From contig NC_056767.1 of assembly GCF_018687715.1 (NCBI RefSeq), positions 26,399,501 through 26,463,500 on the forward strand: DNA of 64,000 nucleotides, written 5' to 3'. The DNA is from Carya illinoinensis. Taxonomy: Eukaryota; Streptophyta; Magnoliopsida; Fagales; Juglandaceae. The translations under genes were made by a program, and so were the position numbers. The first letter of the stretch is position 1; each line of letters begins with the position of its first letter. This document shows, in pieces, positions 1 through 9,313 of the stretch. The notes below the pieces were generated by a model, which had not been told where the DNA came from, made no database searches, and saw nothing but the letters and a program-made list of their open reading frames with translations.

Positions 1-3000
1 AGTATTGACACTTGTAAAATGATTATCCCTATATATTGAATCCCGACCACCGCCTAGATCCCACCAATCACATTTGAAGACATATGTTATAGACCCACCC
101 AGATATTTCAATCCGATAATATCACGAATGACACCATAATAATCAATATCATCTGTTCCATGACTCCCCTCGACCAAGACACCACAGTTTTGAGTTTTTC
201 TATTACGTTCACGGTCCAGAGTATGGAATCTATAACCTCGAACTGTGCATGCAGTGTATTGAAGTGCTCTGTTTGATGGACCACGGGCCAATGCATACAA
301 TTCAAAAGAGACTGATTCGGGATCACGAGCACGTTGTTCCAATATCTAACAATTTAAATAATGTCATTTATTAAATATTAGCTAGAGTTAAAACTTTCAT
401 CATGTAACATATAGTATAGAGTTTAGTTCATACACGTTGTTCAAACCATCTAGAAAATTCTGACTCGTGTCTTGCCACTATATCCTCGACGCCTTCCATC
501 TTAAGTTTGTCCATGTGCTCACTGTATAGTATATATTATCATATTATTTTACATAACAATAGTTAAAGTTGTATATAATCTTTAGAATTATTTAAACCTT
601 ATACAACGACATACCTGAGATAGTGATCAATCTCCTGACAATTATTTAGTACGTACCACCGAACTTTACCCAACTCTGTATCAAGTAAATCGTAACCCGT
701 TTGTGCACCCAAAGGTCGTACATTCTGAGAAAACACTGATAGCTCACGAGAAGGCGGAGCAGCAAGATTAGCATTTCGTTCTTGACGAATAAATCGTGTC
801 TCAACACCACGAAGATATAAAGAGCAAAATGTTAACCATTCATCGTGTATATAGGCCTCTGCTATTGAACCCTCAGCTCTGGCTTTATTCCCAACAGTGC
901 GCTTCAGTCGACCTAAATATCTTTCAACTGGATACATCCAACGGAACTGTACTGGTCCACCCAACATGATCTCCCGAGGTAAATGTATTGCTAAATGGAC
1001 CATGACATCAAAAAATGACGGTGGAAAGATTTGCTCAAATTTACATAGTATAGTAGCAATGTCTTCTTCCAGTTTCTGCAGCATATCTCGCTTCACTACC
1101 CGAGCACACAAATCCTTAAAAAACATACACAGTTCAGTTATGGCAACACGTACAGGAGATGTTAGCTTCCCACGAATTCCCACCGGTAATAACTTCTGTA
1201 AAAATACGTGACAGTCATGACTTTTCAATCCACCAATTTTCCAGTCATCATGACTTACGCATCTACTGATATTTGAAGCATAACCATCTGGCAACTTCAC
1301 ACCTTGCAACCATTTGCAGAAGTCCATCCTCTCCTCCCTTGTCATTGTAAAACATGCATGCGGCATGACCACCCTCTCACCATCCACTCGTAAATGCAAA
1401 TTATGTTTAATTCCCATTCTCTCAAGATCTTTCCTTGTCTTAATCGTATCTTTCGTCTTTTTATTGATGCTCATCAATGTACCCAGTATATTATCACAAA
1501 TATTCTTCTCAATATGCATTACATCCAAACTATGTCGCAACATGCAGGATGACCAATACGGCAACTCAAAAAAAATACTACGCTTTGTCCAATTCAATTC
1601 TGCTACGCCTCGTTTTCTCTTGTTCTTTCCCCGACCTTTGCCAAAATTGTTCGCTGCCACATGTACCAATTGTTCCAGGATCTCTTCCCCAGACAACTCA
1701 TTTGGTGCAATTCTATCTTCTACGCGTCCATCAAACTTAGCGGATTCTGTTCTCCATGCATGATTAGTTGGTAGATAACGTCGATGACCCATGAAACACA
1801 ACTTTTGAGAATATTTTAACCACTCACTAGTAGTTTCTTTATTACACGTCGGACACGCTAACTTTCCTTTAGTACTCCAGCCAGAAAGATTCCCATATGC
1901 CGGAAAGTCATTTATCGTCCACATTACCGCAGCATGCATCTGAAAAGTTGTTGATGTGGATGCATCATAAGTTCTGACGCCTGCTTCCCATAACTCTTTC
2001 AACTCTTCAATCAACGGCTGCAAATATACGTCAATGTCATTCCCAGGTGATCTCGGGCCGGGGATAAGCAAAGTTAACAAAAAGTTGGGCGCCTTCATGC
2101 ACCTCCATGGTAGAAGATTGTACGGAATCAACACTACAGGCCAAGTGCTATAACTTGTACTCATATTTCCAAAAGGGTTGAATCCATCAGTTGTGAGTCC
2201 GAGACGCAAGTTCCTTGCTTCTATCCCAAACTCTGGATACTGATTATCGAAAGATTGCCACGCAAGTGAGTCAGCAGGGTGCCTCATAAATCCATCATTT
2301 TGAACTCTTTTCTCTTTGTGCCACTTCATATCGTGAGCTATTTTCTTACACATGTATAATCTTTGCAACCGGGGTTTCAATGGGAAATATCGCAATACTT
2401 TAACCGGAACGCTTTTCTTATCCTTCCACCTCGACTCTCCGCATACAGGACATGCTTGTTTCTCCTCGTTCTCATTCCAAAATAAAACACAATCATTCTT
2501 GCACGCATGTATGGACTTATACTCAAATCCTAATCCCTTTCTCAACTGTTTCGCTTCATAAAAGTTCTTCGGCAATGCAGATCCTTCGGGAAGTACTTCA
2601 TTAAATAAGTCTAATACCATGTTAATTGCTTTGGTTGACATTCCACACAATGATTTTATGTGAAGCAACCGCACAATAAACGACATTTTAGAATGTTTTG
2701 TACAACCTGGATAAAGCTCATGCTTTGCATCTTCCCACATTTCTGGAAAATTATCTGAATCATTCCGTCGCCCACTTGAGCCATTGTCGTCAACCTCATC
2801 CATAAACATCCCAGCTCCAATGTCACTCAACATCTCCTCCATCTCATCTCGCTCATAATCATCATCCACGTTGTGCAAATTTTTCCGCTGACTGAATAAG
2901 TCATCCGCTGATTCAGCATACGGCTCACCATGCAGTACCCATCGAGTATAGCCCAAATCCATACCATTCACAAATATATGACTTTCAGCTTCATCCAATC

Positions 3001-3160
3001 CGATCGCACACAAATTTTTACAACCTCGACATGGACACTTAATGTAACCACGACTATCAGCAGACGCCTTTGCAAAATCAATGAAAGCCCTTACTCCACG
3101 CGCATAGGGTATGTAATCTTTTCCAAGTCTATCGCGTAGACGCATCCAACTTTTATCCAT
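1..3160 (-). CDS. TNP2-like CACTA transposase, partial (C-terminus beyond the left edge)
   Basis: Catalyses excision and insertion of the CACTA element in the nucleus. Exons read on the minus strand are 3160-615, 521-434 and 345-1, each with GT-AG borders; the last runs off the window. I start at the ATG at 3158-3160 (MDKSWM), because the ATG 12 bases upstream lies across a good splice acceptor (AG at 3164-3163). Domains in order: transposase-associated N-terminal domain with a CPCRGC zinc-like cluster (about residues 1-80), the Tnp2 core (about 150-570, with DGFNPF, a CPVC pair and DVMHIEKN), a DUF4218 region (about 600-790, including PVERYLGRLK), then after two introns a DUF4216-type segment (VRGYRFHT, DYYGVIRDI, FKCDWWD). 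No stop or frameshift is seen in the visible part, so the gene could be functional. Confidence 0.9.
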
Positions 3161-3162
3161 TT

Positions 3163-4739
3163 CTAAAAACATCTAATTTTTTAGTAATTAAGGTAAAGTT
3201 AAATACACATGCATGTCATGATACATCATGTTCAAAGTACTCTTTCTCAAGGTAGTTGGTCCTATCCCATTCGAGATTATATTCTCCATATTGCACAATT
3301 CCCGTCACTCTACTACTTTGAATGTTAGTAAAAATTTCGGCAGCACTTCCCCATAGTTCTCCAAGTATACATGTTCACATATAGGGATTATGACCCTAAG
3401 AACAGTATACCCAAAGAACAAATGAGGAAGACACCGAAATTTCATACTAAACGTTCAAAGTATGAATAACGTTTATGTGCAATACAGATAATATAATCTC
3501 AAACTGTCCACACTGGACAATTCAGGAATTAATGTACACCTAAATGTACACTAATTCCCAAACGGGTCTAAGGTTATTTATGCAATGTTATACAATATCT
3601 AACAAAAAAGTCAACAATAAATTAGCGCACATTGTTTGAATTATACCGATGTACTAATAATATTTATATTATTAATGATTGATAACACTTAGAAATTATT
3701 TGTAGACTTATATAATTCCTTATTTATTATATTATATGTCATTTATCAGCTATATAATATATAACACTACTATAAAATATCTTATAATTACAAATATAAC
3801 TTACTAATAACACTTATTATATAATTATTACTATTATTGCCAAAATTATTATTGATAACACTTAAACAATATCAGTTATTATATAATTATTACTATTATT
3901 GCCAAAATTATTATAATTATTATAATAAAATATAGTTATTAAATAAGTAACTATTATTATAATTACTTATCTATTTCTTATTAATCATTTTTTTATACTA
4001 TACATTACATGATAATTATTATTATGGATTAATACTAATATACTCTATACTATATATTATTAGATAAAATATTTAGGATTATTGAGCTATTAGATAAATA
4101 AGTATTATTATTTTATAATACTTATTTATATTATAATTTTAGTAATTCGATTTTTTAATATAGTTACTAAATAGTTATGCCTTATAATTGATACTTAGGG
4201 TCATGTGATAATTTATTATATTAGTTATTTAACTAATTATATATATAATAGTTATAATTGTAATATTATAATTTATAATTATGATCATCCAATAAATTAT
4301 ATACCAAAATTGTTATTCTTACACAAATAATATAACAATTTATTTATTAAATAAATTGTTATATATATTCTTTTATAACAACAAATTACTAAAATAGACA
4401 CATAAACTAACAAATAATTATTATTCAAAAACATACACTATACTAAAACATTATCACATTAAGAATAAACATATTCAATAACAATAATTTTTCTTTTTAA
4501 TTCATCCAAACAACACAAACTTAATCACAACTTATATCCACAATAAAATATAACAATAGAGTTTAGTATATATACCTTGTGCTTTAAATAAATTCTTCTT
4601 CAAAAATCACAACTTCTCAACAATTCACAACAAATGATCCTTCAAAAAATACACAATACTAGTTAGTTAAATATATATGAAATAAAACATTGATAATTAT
4701 CATGTATATTACAAATAAAAAATGAGAAAAACCATTTAC
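3163..4739 (-). other. Predicted 5'-leader intron of the TNP2 gene
   Basis: On the minus strand a donor (AAG|GTAAATGG) lies at 4740/4739 and an acceptor (TTTTTAG) at 3164-3163, two bases before the MDKSWM start. The interval is about 1.6 kb, very AT-rich from about 3600 on, with no coding potential I can recognise. The section 3200-3480 has more balanced base composition and may be a remnant of an older exon. The prediction rests on splice signals alone. Confidence 0.45.
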
Positions 4740-4960
4740 CTTAATGCTTAAAAAAATACCTTTGCAAACATATACTCACTATAACCCTCCACTTCTTCTC
4801 TTCCTCTCTCTAAAACTCTCTCTCTCCCCACTGCTTTCCACTTCCTTTAGCATTCCGTCTCTCTAAAACTCTCTCTGTCTCTCACTCTAACACGCACGGA
4901 GGAAAGCAGAAATGAATCTGCTTTCCCGTGCGTGAAAGTTTTATTTTCTGCTTGTTATGC
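4740..4960 (-). promoter_or_regulatory. Predicted non-coding first exon and core promoter of the TNP2 gene
   Basis: Reading leftward, an AT-rich TATA-like stretch (AAAATAAAAC, about 4940-4950) is followed by a GA-rich leader (plus strand CTCTCT runs, 4795-4890) that ends at a splice donor at 4740/4739. The phased array of 12-bp sites (4966-5226) lies immediately upstream. This mirrors the arrangement of the rightward gene. Transcription start is inferred, not demonstrated. Confidence 0.35.
4891..4934. repeat. Inverted repeat (hairpin) in the TNP2 leader
   Basis: Arms at 4891-4910 and about 4917-4934 are reverse complements over 18 bases (CACGCACGG...AAAGCAGA), with a 2-base bulge in the left arm and a loop of about 6 bases. 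It lies in the predicted leader of the transposase mRNA, so it could form an RNA hairpin. Confidence 0.75.
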
Positions 4961-4965
4961 AATTA

Positions 4966-5226
4966 ACGTTCGGACGTTCATTAATGAACGTTCGAACGTT
5001 TCATTTTACGTGCGAACGTTTATTCATTAACGTTCGAACGTAAAATTATCCCGCCCAATAATTATACAGTACGTTCGCACGTATGTACGTCCATCCAACG
5101 TATTCGTCAGTAACGTTCGAACGTTAAAATAGTACGTTAGAACGTACTGTGCAAATTTGGTTTAAGCGGGAAATTTCCCTCCTAATTTATTATAACGTCC
5201 GAACGTCAGAATTTAAGTTCGAACGT
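4966..5226. repeat. Array A: nine 12-bp ACGTTCGAACGT-type sites on a ~20.7-bp lattice
   Basis: Sites start at 4966, 4988, 5008, 5030, 5071, 5113, 5134, 5195 and 5215. The gaps are 22, 20, 22, 41, 42, 21, 61 and 20 bases, close to multiples of 20.7. Variants are ACGTTCGGACGT, ACGTGCGAACGT, ACGTTCGCACGT, ACGTTAGAACGT and AAGTTCGAACGT. The array lies just upstream of the predicted TNP2 promoter. The sites are islands of CpG in AT-rich DNA. Confidence 0.85.
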
Positions 5227-6355
5227 TAATATTATTATTTACATATTATATATTTAGTATATTCCTCATAATATACTTATATATTAAATTATAAATTATA
5301 CAATATTAATTAATATATAATTTGTACCAATTATATAATATATAACATAAATATTATATAAGAATGTACTATATATATTATTACTTTATATAAATATAAT
5401 ATATATAAAATATATATTATATTATAACTATAATATATAATATACTTATTATATATTATAGTTATAACAAGTATATTATAATATATTATATTGGAAAAAT
5501 TGTATATTATCCTAGTATAGTATACTTTAATATATTATATCTAATAACTATATTAAAGTAATATAGTTATATACTAATGTAGTATAAATATTATATAATA
5601 TATTATCTATATTATAGTCTATAATATAGTATAAGTATTATATACTATATTATCTATATTATAGTCTATAATATAGTATAAGTATTATATAGTATGTTAT
5701 CTATATATAATAATATGTTATCTATATATAATAACTATATAATATCGTATAATATATTATATAGTAAATATATTATAGATATAATATAGTACTAGTACTA
5801 TGTTATATATACTACTTGTATATAATATAGTATATATACTACAAATATAGTGTAATACTTAGTATACTATACATATACTTTATATGTATATACTATATAT
5901 ATATTATAGACTATATAATTACTATATAATATACTATAGTTATTATATAGATACTATAGTATATACACTATAGTATTGGATATATAAATAACTATATAAT
6001 ACTACTATATAATATATACTATATATATTAACATTATAAAGTGCTATATAATATATACTATATAATAACGGTTTCAATAATACGTATATAACACTATATA
6101 CGTATTAAAACTACATACACTATAACACTATATAGTATACACTATATAGAACATAAGTGTAATATACTATATACTATATAGTATAACACTATATAGTATA
6201 TAATATACGTATATTATACGTATATAATATTATACATTATATAATATATAATATTATATATTATATATCATATTATATAGTAATATATAGGTAATATAAT
6301 ATATATTACATTATATATATTATATAATATATATAATATAATATATAGTGTAACA
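5227..6355. other. Extremely AT-rich low-complexity spacer between the divergent genes
   Basis: More than 1.1 kb of TATA/ATATA-rich sequence with many short imperfect inverted repeats and local direct repeats (for example the 5600-5700 blocks containing TATAGTCTATAATATAGT). No coding potential and no 12-bp sites are seen. It separates array A from array B. Confidence 0.8.
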
Positions 6356-6553
6356 ACGTTCGAATGTTATAACCAAAACGTTCGGACGTTTCGATTGACG
6401 TCCGAACATAATAGATTTACGTTCGCATGTTAACAAAACGTCCGAACGTAAAAGTATCACGTTCGCACGTATGATTTTAAGTCCGAACGTGATATACATA
6501 ACGTTCGCATGTGGAGTTAACGTCCGAACGTTAATTAATTAACGTTCGGACGT
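6356..6553. repeat. Array B: ten phased 12-bp sites directly upstream of a TATA box
   Basis: Sites start at 6356, 6378, 6398, 6419, 6438, 6459, 6479, 6501, 6520 and 6542. Intervals are 22, 20, 21, 19, 21, 20, 22, 19 and 22 bases (mean 20.7). Linkers are AT-rich and differ in sequence, so this is not a simple tandem repeat: the sites and their spacing are kept, not the linkers. The last site ends 6 bases before the TATA box at 6560. Confidence 0.9.
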
Positions 6554-6559
6554 TAACTG

Positions 6560-6568
6560 TATATAAGG
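6560..6568 (+). promoter_or_regulatory. TATA box of the rightward CACTA gene
   Basis: TATATAAGG lies just after array B and about 130 bases before a splice donor (AAAG|GTAATG at 6694/6695). The inferred leader exon, about 6590-6694, is C-rich and has no ATG. Confidence 0.65.
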
Positions 6569-7016
6569 CCAGGCACGACGGTTTCCAGGCCATAACTTGT
6601 ACGAAACCGGTCCGGAAACTCAAACTCTCTCATCCTCTCCACCACGCACGCCGCCGCAACCGTCGCCATCCGCCACCGCAACCGTCACTAAAAGGTAATG
6701 TGCCCTCTCCCTCTTCTATTTCCTTGCTTTTAATCGGTGGGTTTCAAAAATTCGAAACCCACCGTAGCCCGGTTATAAAACTTGCATTTCCGGCCACCAT
6801 TCGCAGTAAAATGATAGAATAGGACCGTAGAAACATTTCCCATCTTTTGAAATTCATATTTTGGTTATTTGTGGCTTCGAAACATGCGTTTCGAAGCTTT
6901 CGGTAATGGCTGAGTCGACTCAGCGATTCCGTGTCGTAACGTTCGGACGTCACGACAAAACGTCCGAACGTGTGACCTTTTGTATTCAATACGTTCGCAC
7001 GTTATATTGTTACGTG

Positions 7017-7064
7017 CGAACGTTTTTATCCAACGCTTTAACGTAACGTTGGATAAAACGTTCG
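7017..7064. repeat. Inverted repeat in the leader intron, copy 1
   Basis: Arms 7017-7035 and 7047-7064 pair over 18 bases with a single bulged base; both arms contain an ACGTT(T)TTATCCAACG-type sequence. The loop is about 11 bases. Confidence 0.8.
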
Positions 7065-7177
7065 AACGTAATCCGTTGGTCTTCTTCGGCTAGTAAGAAC
7101 GTCCTAACGTATGACGATTCAAATTCATTACGTCCGAACGTTTAGGTAATACGTTCGGACGTAATGAACTTATTCGC

Positions 7178-7220
7178 ACGTTTTTATCGAACGTTTGAAT
7201 GAAACGTTCGATAAAAACGT
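7178..7220. repeat. Perfect 19-bp inverted repeat in the leader intron, copy 2
   Basis: Arms 7178-7196 and 7202-7220 are exact reverse complements (ACGTTTTTATCGAACGTTT and its complement) with a 5-base loop. It is related in sequence to the repeat at 7017-7064, so the pair may derive from a duplication. Confidence 0.9.
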
Positions 7221-7516
7221 CCGAACGTTTCATCTTTGTATATTCGGACGTATTTTAACGTGCGAACGTACATTGTATTAACGTTCGAACGTTTACAATA
7301 TAAAATTTTTTTATATTGTTTCTTTTAGGTATTATTATTTTATATATTGAAAAAGTGAGTTTCTTTAAAAGTTTTACTCGCAAAATTATGTAAATTTATA
7401 AGGATGATATTTTAATTTTTAGTATAATCCATATATATCATAATACGTATGTATCTGTGATTATAATCATTTTTTTAAAATGTTATAACTTATATATTTT
7501 TTTTTATTTTCAGGAT

Positions 7517-8743
7517 ATGGCTCAGTATATGACGACAAGGAAGCGAGGGAGGGATGGAGGCAATCCAGACATCGCTCGACTGGGGGCATGAACTGTTATG
7601 GGGGAACGAGAAATCCTCATTAATGAGTTTGATGAGCTCAGCTGGGAGCGAAAGACGCTGAGAGACGTCTTCGTCACCAGAGGCTGGGGCCCCATATGCA
7701 CATTGAGGGGAAAGATTTACCCCACAATGGTTCGAGAGTTTTACATTGGGATGGCCACCATGCCTAACGATGCATCATCCCATACTCTCAGTGTACGCGG
7801 TGTACAGTTTCAGTTCTCGGCGGATGTTCTCGCCGACTTGCTCCAGATTCCGCGTATGCTACCTGAGTCGACAACTGCTCAGGCTGATGACATAGCAGCT
7901 GCATTTTCCCCGGGCATATTCGAGGCAGATCCAGCTGCTTCTGCTTCATCTTCGGGCCCTGTTGAGTTTATGCCCAGTCATGAAGAAGATCGACCCGAGG
8001 GCGATCCTATTGCTGCTGAGGTTTTTGACGATGAGCGGGACCAGGATTTCTACATCCTCACTGGCACGGACCACACAAAGCTCGATAGGCCGAACTCCTT
8101 CAGCCAGAATCAGCTGCTGCCTTTCTTTCGCATGTTGCACATTTTTGTTGCAACAAATGTAGACCCGGTGGCACATAAGAGCACATTCAGTCGGGCTCGT
8201 GCACAGTTCCTGATTGGCTTGGCACGTGGTGAGTCCATTGACTTGCCCCTTGTTATATTTGAGCGGATCCGTTACGAGGCCAGCATCGTTACCACGGATA
8301 ATCTCTCGTACGGAGTCATCATCAGCCGCTTATTACTAGCCCGGGGAGTGCCACTCCAGGCGGAGGAGATGGTGATAAACCAGATGAGCCCTATCGACAT
8401 AACCACACACCGCCGGAGCATTGGACAGGGGAGAGGCTCAGCTCGGCGTCAGTCTGGTCCTACGCCAGATCTTGTTCCCCCGACTGAGTCTGGGGCCGAT
8501 GTTGCTCGCCCGTCGGCGAGTACTAGTCAGCAGCCGGGAGTTACATCTCCTGGGAATGTGCGACCTGCTTGGGTTGATACAATGATGACAGATATGAAGG
8601 CGCATATAGACCGACAGATCGATAGACAGATTGCACATATAGATCAGGCTGTCGCACATCTTGCACATCATGTAGATGTGCTAAACAATAAGGTTGAGAC
8701 ATTGACTGAGGAGTTTCGATCTTTTGTAAACCAGCAGTTCTGA
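7517..8743 (+). pseudogene. Plant-transposon-protein ORF (PF20167-like) with one early in-frame stop
   Basis: From the ATG at 7517 just after the splice acceptor, the frame reads MAQYMTTRKRGRDGG and then meets TGA at 7589-7591; it continues in the same frame from ATG 7598 for 381 residues. The N-terminal half (RGWGPICTLRGKIYPTMVRE, then a VRGVQFQFSADVLADLLQIP-like stretch) resembles the 'putative plant transposon protein' domain (PF20167, Transposase_32). The middle is acidic and low complexity. The C-terminal 60 residues, with repeated HIDRQ/HIDQ and a heptad-like tail, look like a coiled coil. The basic RKRGR near residue 8 could be a nuclear signal. If translation starts at 7598 the protein lacks that signal but is otherwise complete. 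The function is not known to me; position and coiled coil suggest a DNA-binding or accessory protein, which is inference. Confidence 0.65.
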
Positions 8744-8950
8744 AAGTGATTTGTAAAAATTTATCATTCGAACGTTTTTTATTTTCAACATATGTAATGG
8801 ACACAAATATTTAATGTATGTATTGTGTAGCTTAATTTCTACTCTTAATTTTTTTTTAATATAACGTTACTCAACCTTACTATTAAAAAAAATATATATT
8901 ATGGTTAATTTATGTAATTTTACATATAACGTTCAAACTTTATCACATTA

Positions 8951-9105
8951 ACGTTCGAACATTGGCGCTAATATATTCACGTTCGCACGTAAATAGTTAA
9001 AACGTTCGAACGTTCGCGCTAATTTTTTTACGTTCGCACGTAAATATACATAACATTCGAACGTTACTGTGACGTTCGAACGTATTATGGGAAACGTCCG
9101 AACGT
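8951..9105. repeat. Array D: subterminal 12-bp sites, partly a 51-bp tandem repeat
   Basis: Sites start at 8951, 8979, 9002, 9030, 9053, 9072 and 9094. The pairs 8951/9002, 8979/9030 and 9002/9053 are each 51 bases apart, and the linkers also match, so this part is a tandem duplication. It lies 125-280 bases inside the right terminus, the usual position of transposase-binding subterminal repeats in CACTA elements. Confidence 0.8.
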
Positions 9106-9202
9106 TTTGAAATTCTTGCCCAACATTTAGTGACAGTTCTCACAAACCGTCACAGTAAATACGTTTTAGTCACAGTTTGGAAACCGTCACTATTTATAAT
9201 TT

Positions 9203-9230
9203 GTCACTAAAAGCCATATTTGTTGTAGTG
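9203..9230 (-). repeat. Right terminal inverted repeat of the CACTA element
   Basis: Read on the minus strand the terminus is CACTACAACAAATATGGCTT followed by TTAGTGAC. CACTAC is the diagnostic start of this superfamily. Flanking base triplet is GCA (9231-9233). Confidence 0.85.
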
Positions 9231-9313
9231 GCACCAATTATTGTGAAATTCTTTTAATTATTAAAAAATTAAAATACTAATTATTTGACGTGACATGTCT
9301 CGACATTTTTCTC

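Larger units (their letters stand above)
6939..7292. repeat. Array C: about thirteen 12-bp sites inside the leader intron
   Basis: Sites or one-sided variants start at 6939, 6960, 6991, 7012, 7058, 7099, 7130, 7151, 7170, 7217, 7240, 7258 and 7281. Several gaps are near 21, 31 or 41 bases, but others (46, 47, 18, 23) break the lattice, so phasing is weaker than in arrays A and B. Confidence 0.8.
6695..7513 (+). other. Predicted 5'-leader intron of the rightward CACTA gene
   Basis: Donor GTAATG at 6695 and acceptor TTTTCAG ending at 7513 delimit an 819-bp intron upstream of the ATG at 7517. The intron itself is loaded with 12-bp sites (6939-7292) and two long inverted repeats. Confidence 0.6.
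1..9230 (-). mobile_element. CACTA (En/Spm) DNA transposon, right portion; left end outside the window
   Basis: The right terminus is seen at 9221-9230, where the plus strand ends in TTGTAGTG; read inward on the minus strand this is the CACTACAACAAATATGG type of terminus. GTGACGGTTT-like subterminal repeats lie just inside (9135-9200). The element carries a TNP2 transposase gene on the minus strand (3160 to past base 1), a second ORF on the plus strand (7517-8743), and clusters of a 12-bp palindromic site. CACTA elements normally make a 3-bp target duplication; the right flank is GCA, but the left end is not in the window, so this cannot be tested. The divergent two-gene layout resembles En/Spm-type elements only in outline. 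Element identity is secure; full length is unknown. Confidence 0.9.

Noticed and set aside
1..345. A minus-strand ORF at 108-332 as a separate gene
   Set aside because: The adjacent frame reads the conserved DUF4216-type segment of TNP2 through this interval with matching splice borders, so the ORF is a shadow.
4966..7292. ACGTTCGAACGT sites as a CRISPR array or satellite DNA
   Set aside because: The repeated unit is only 12 bp, varies at the centre, and linkers are of unequal length and sequence; regulatory or transposase-binding sites fit better.
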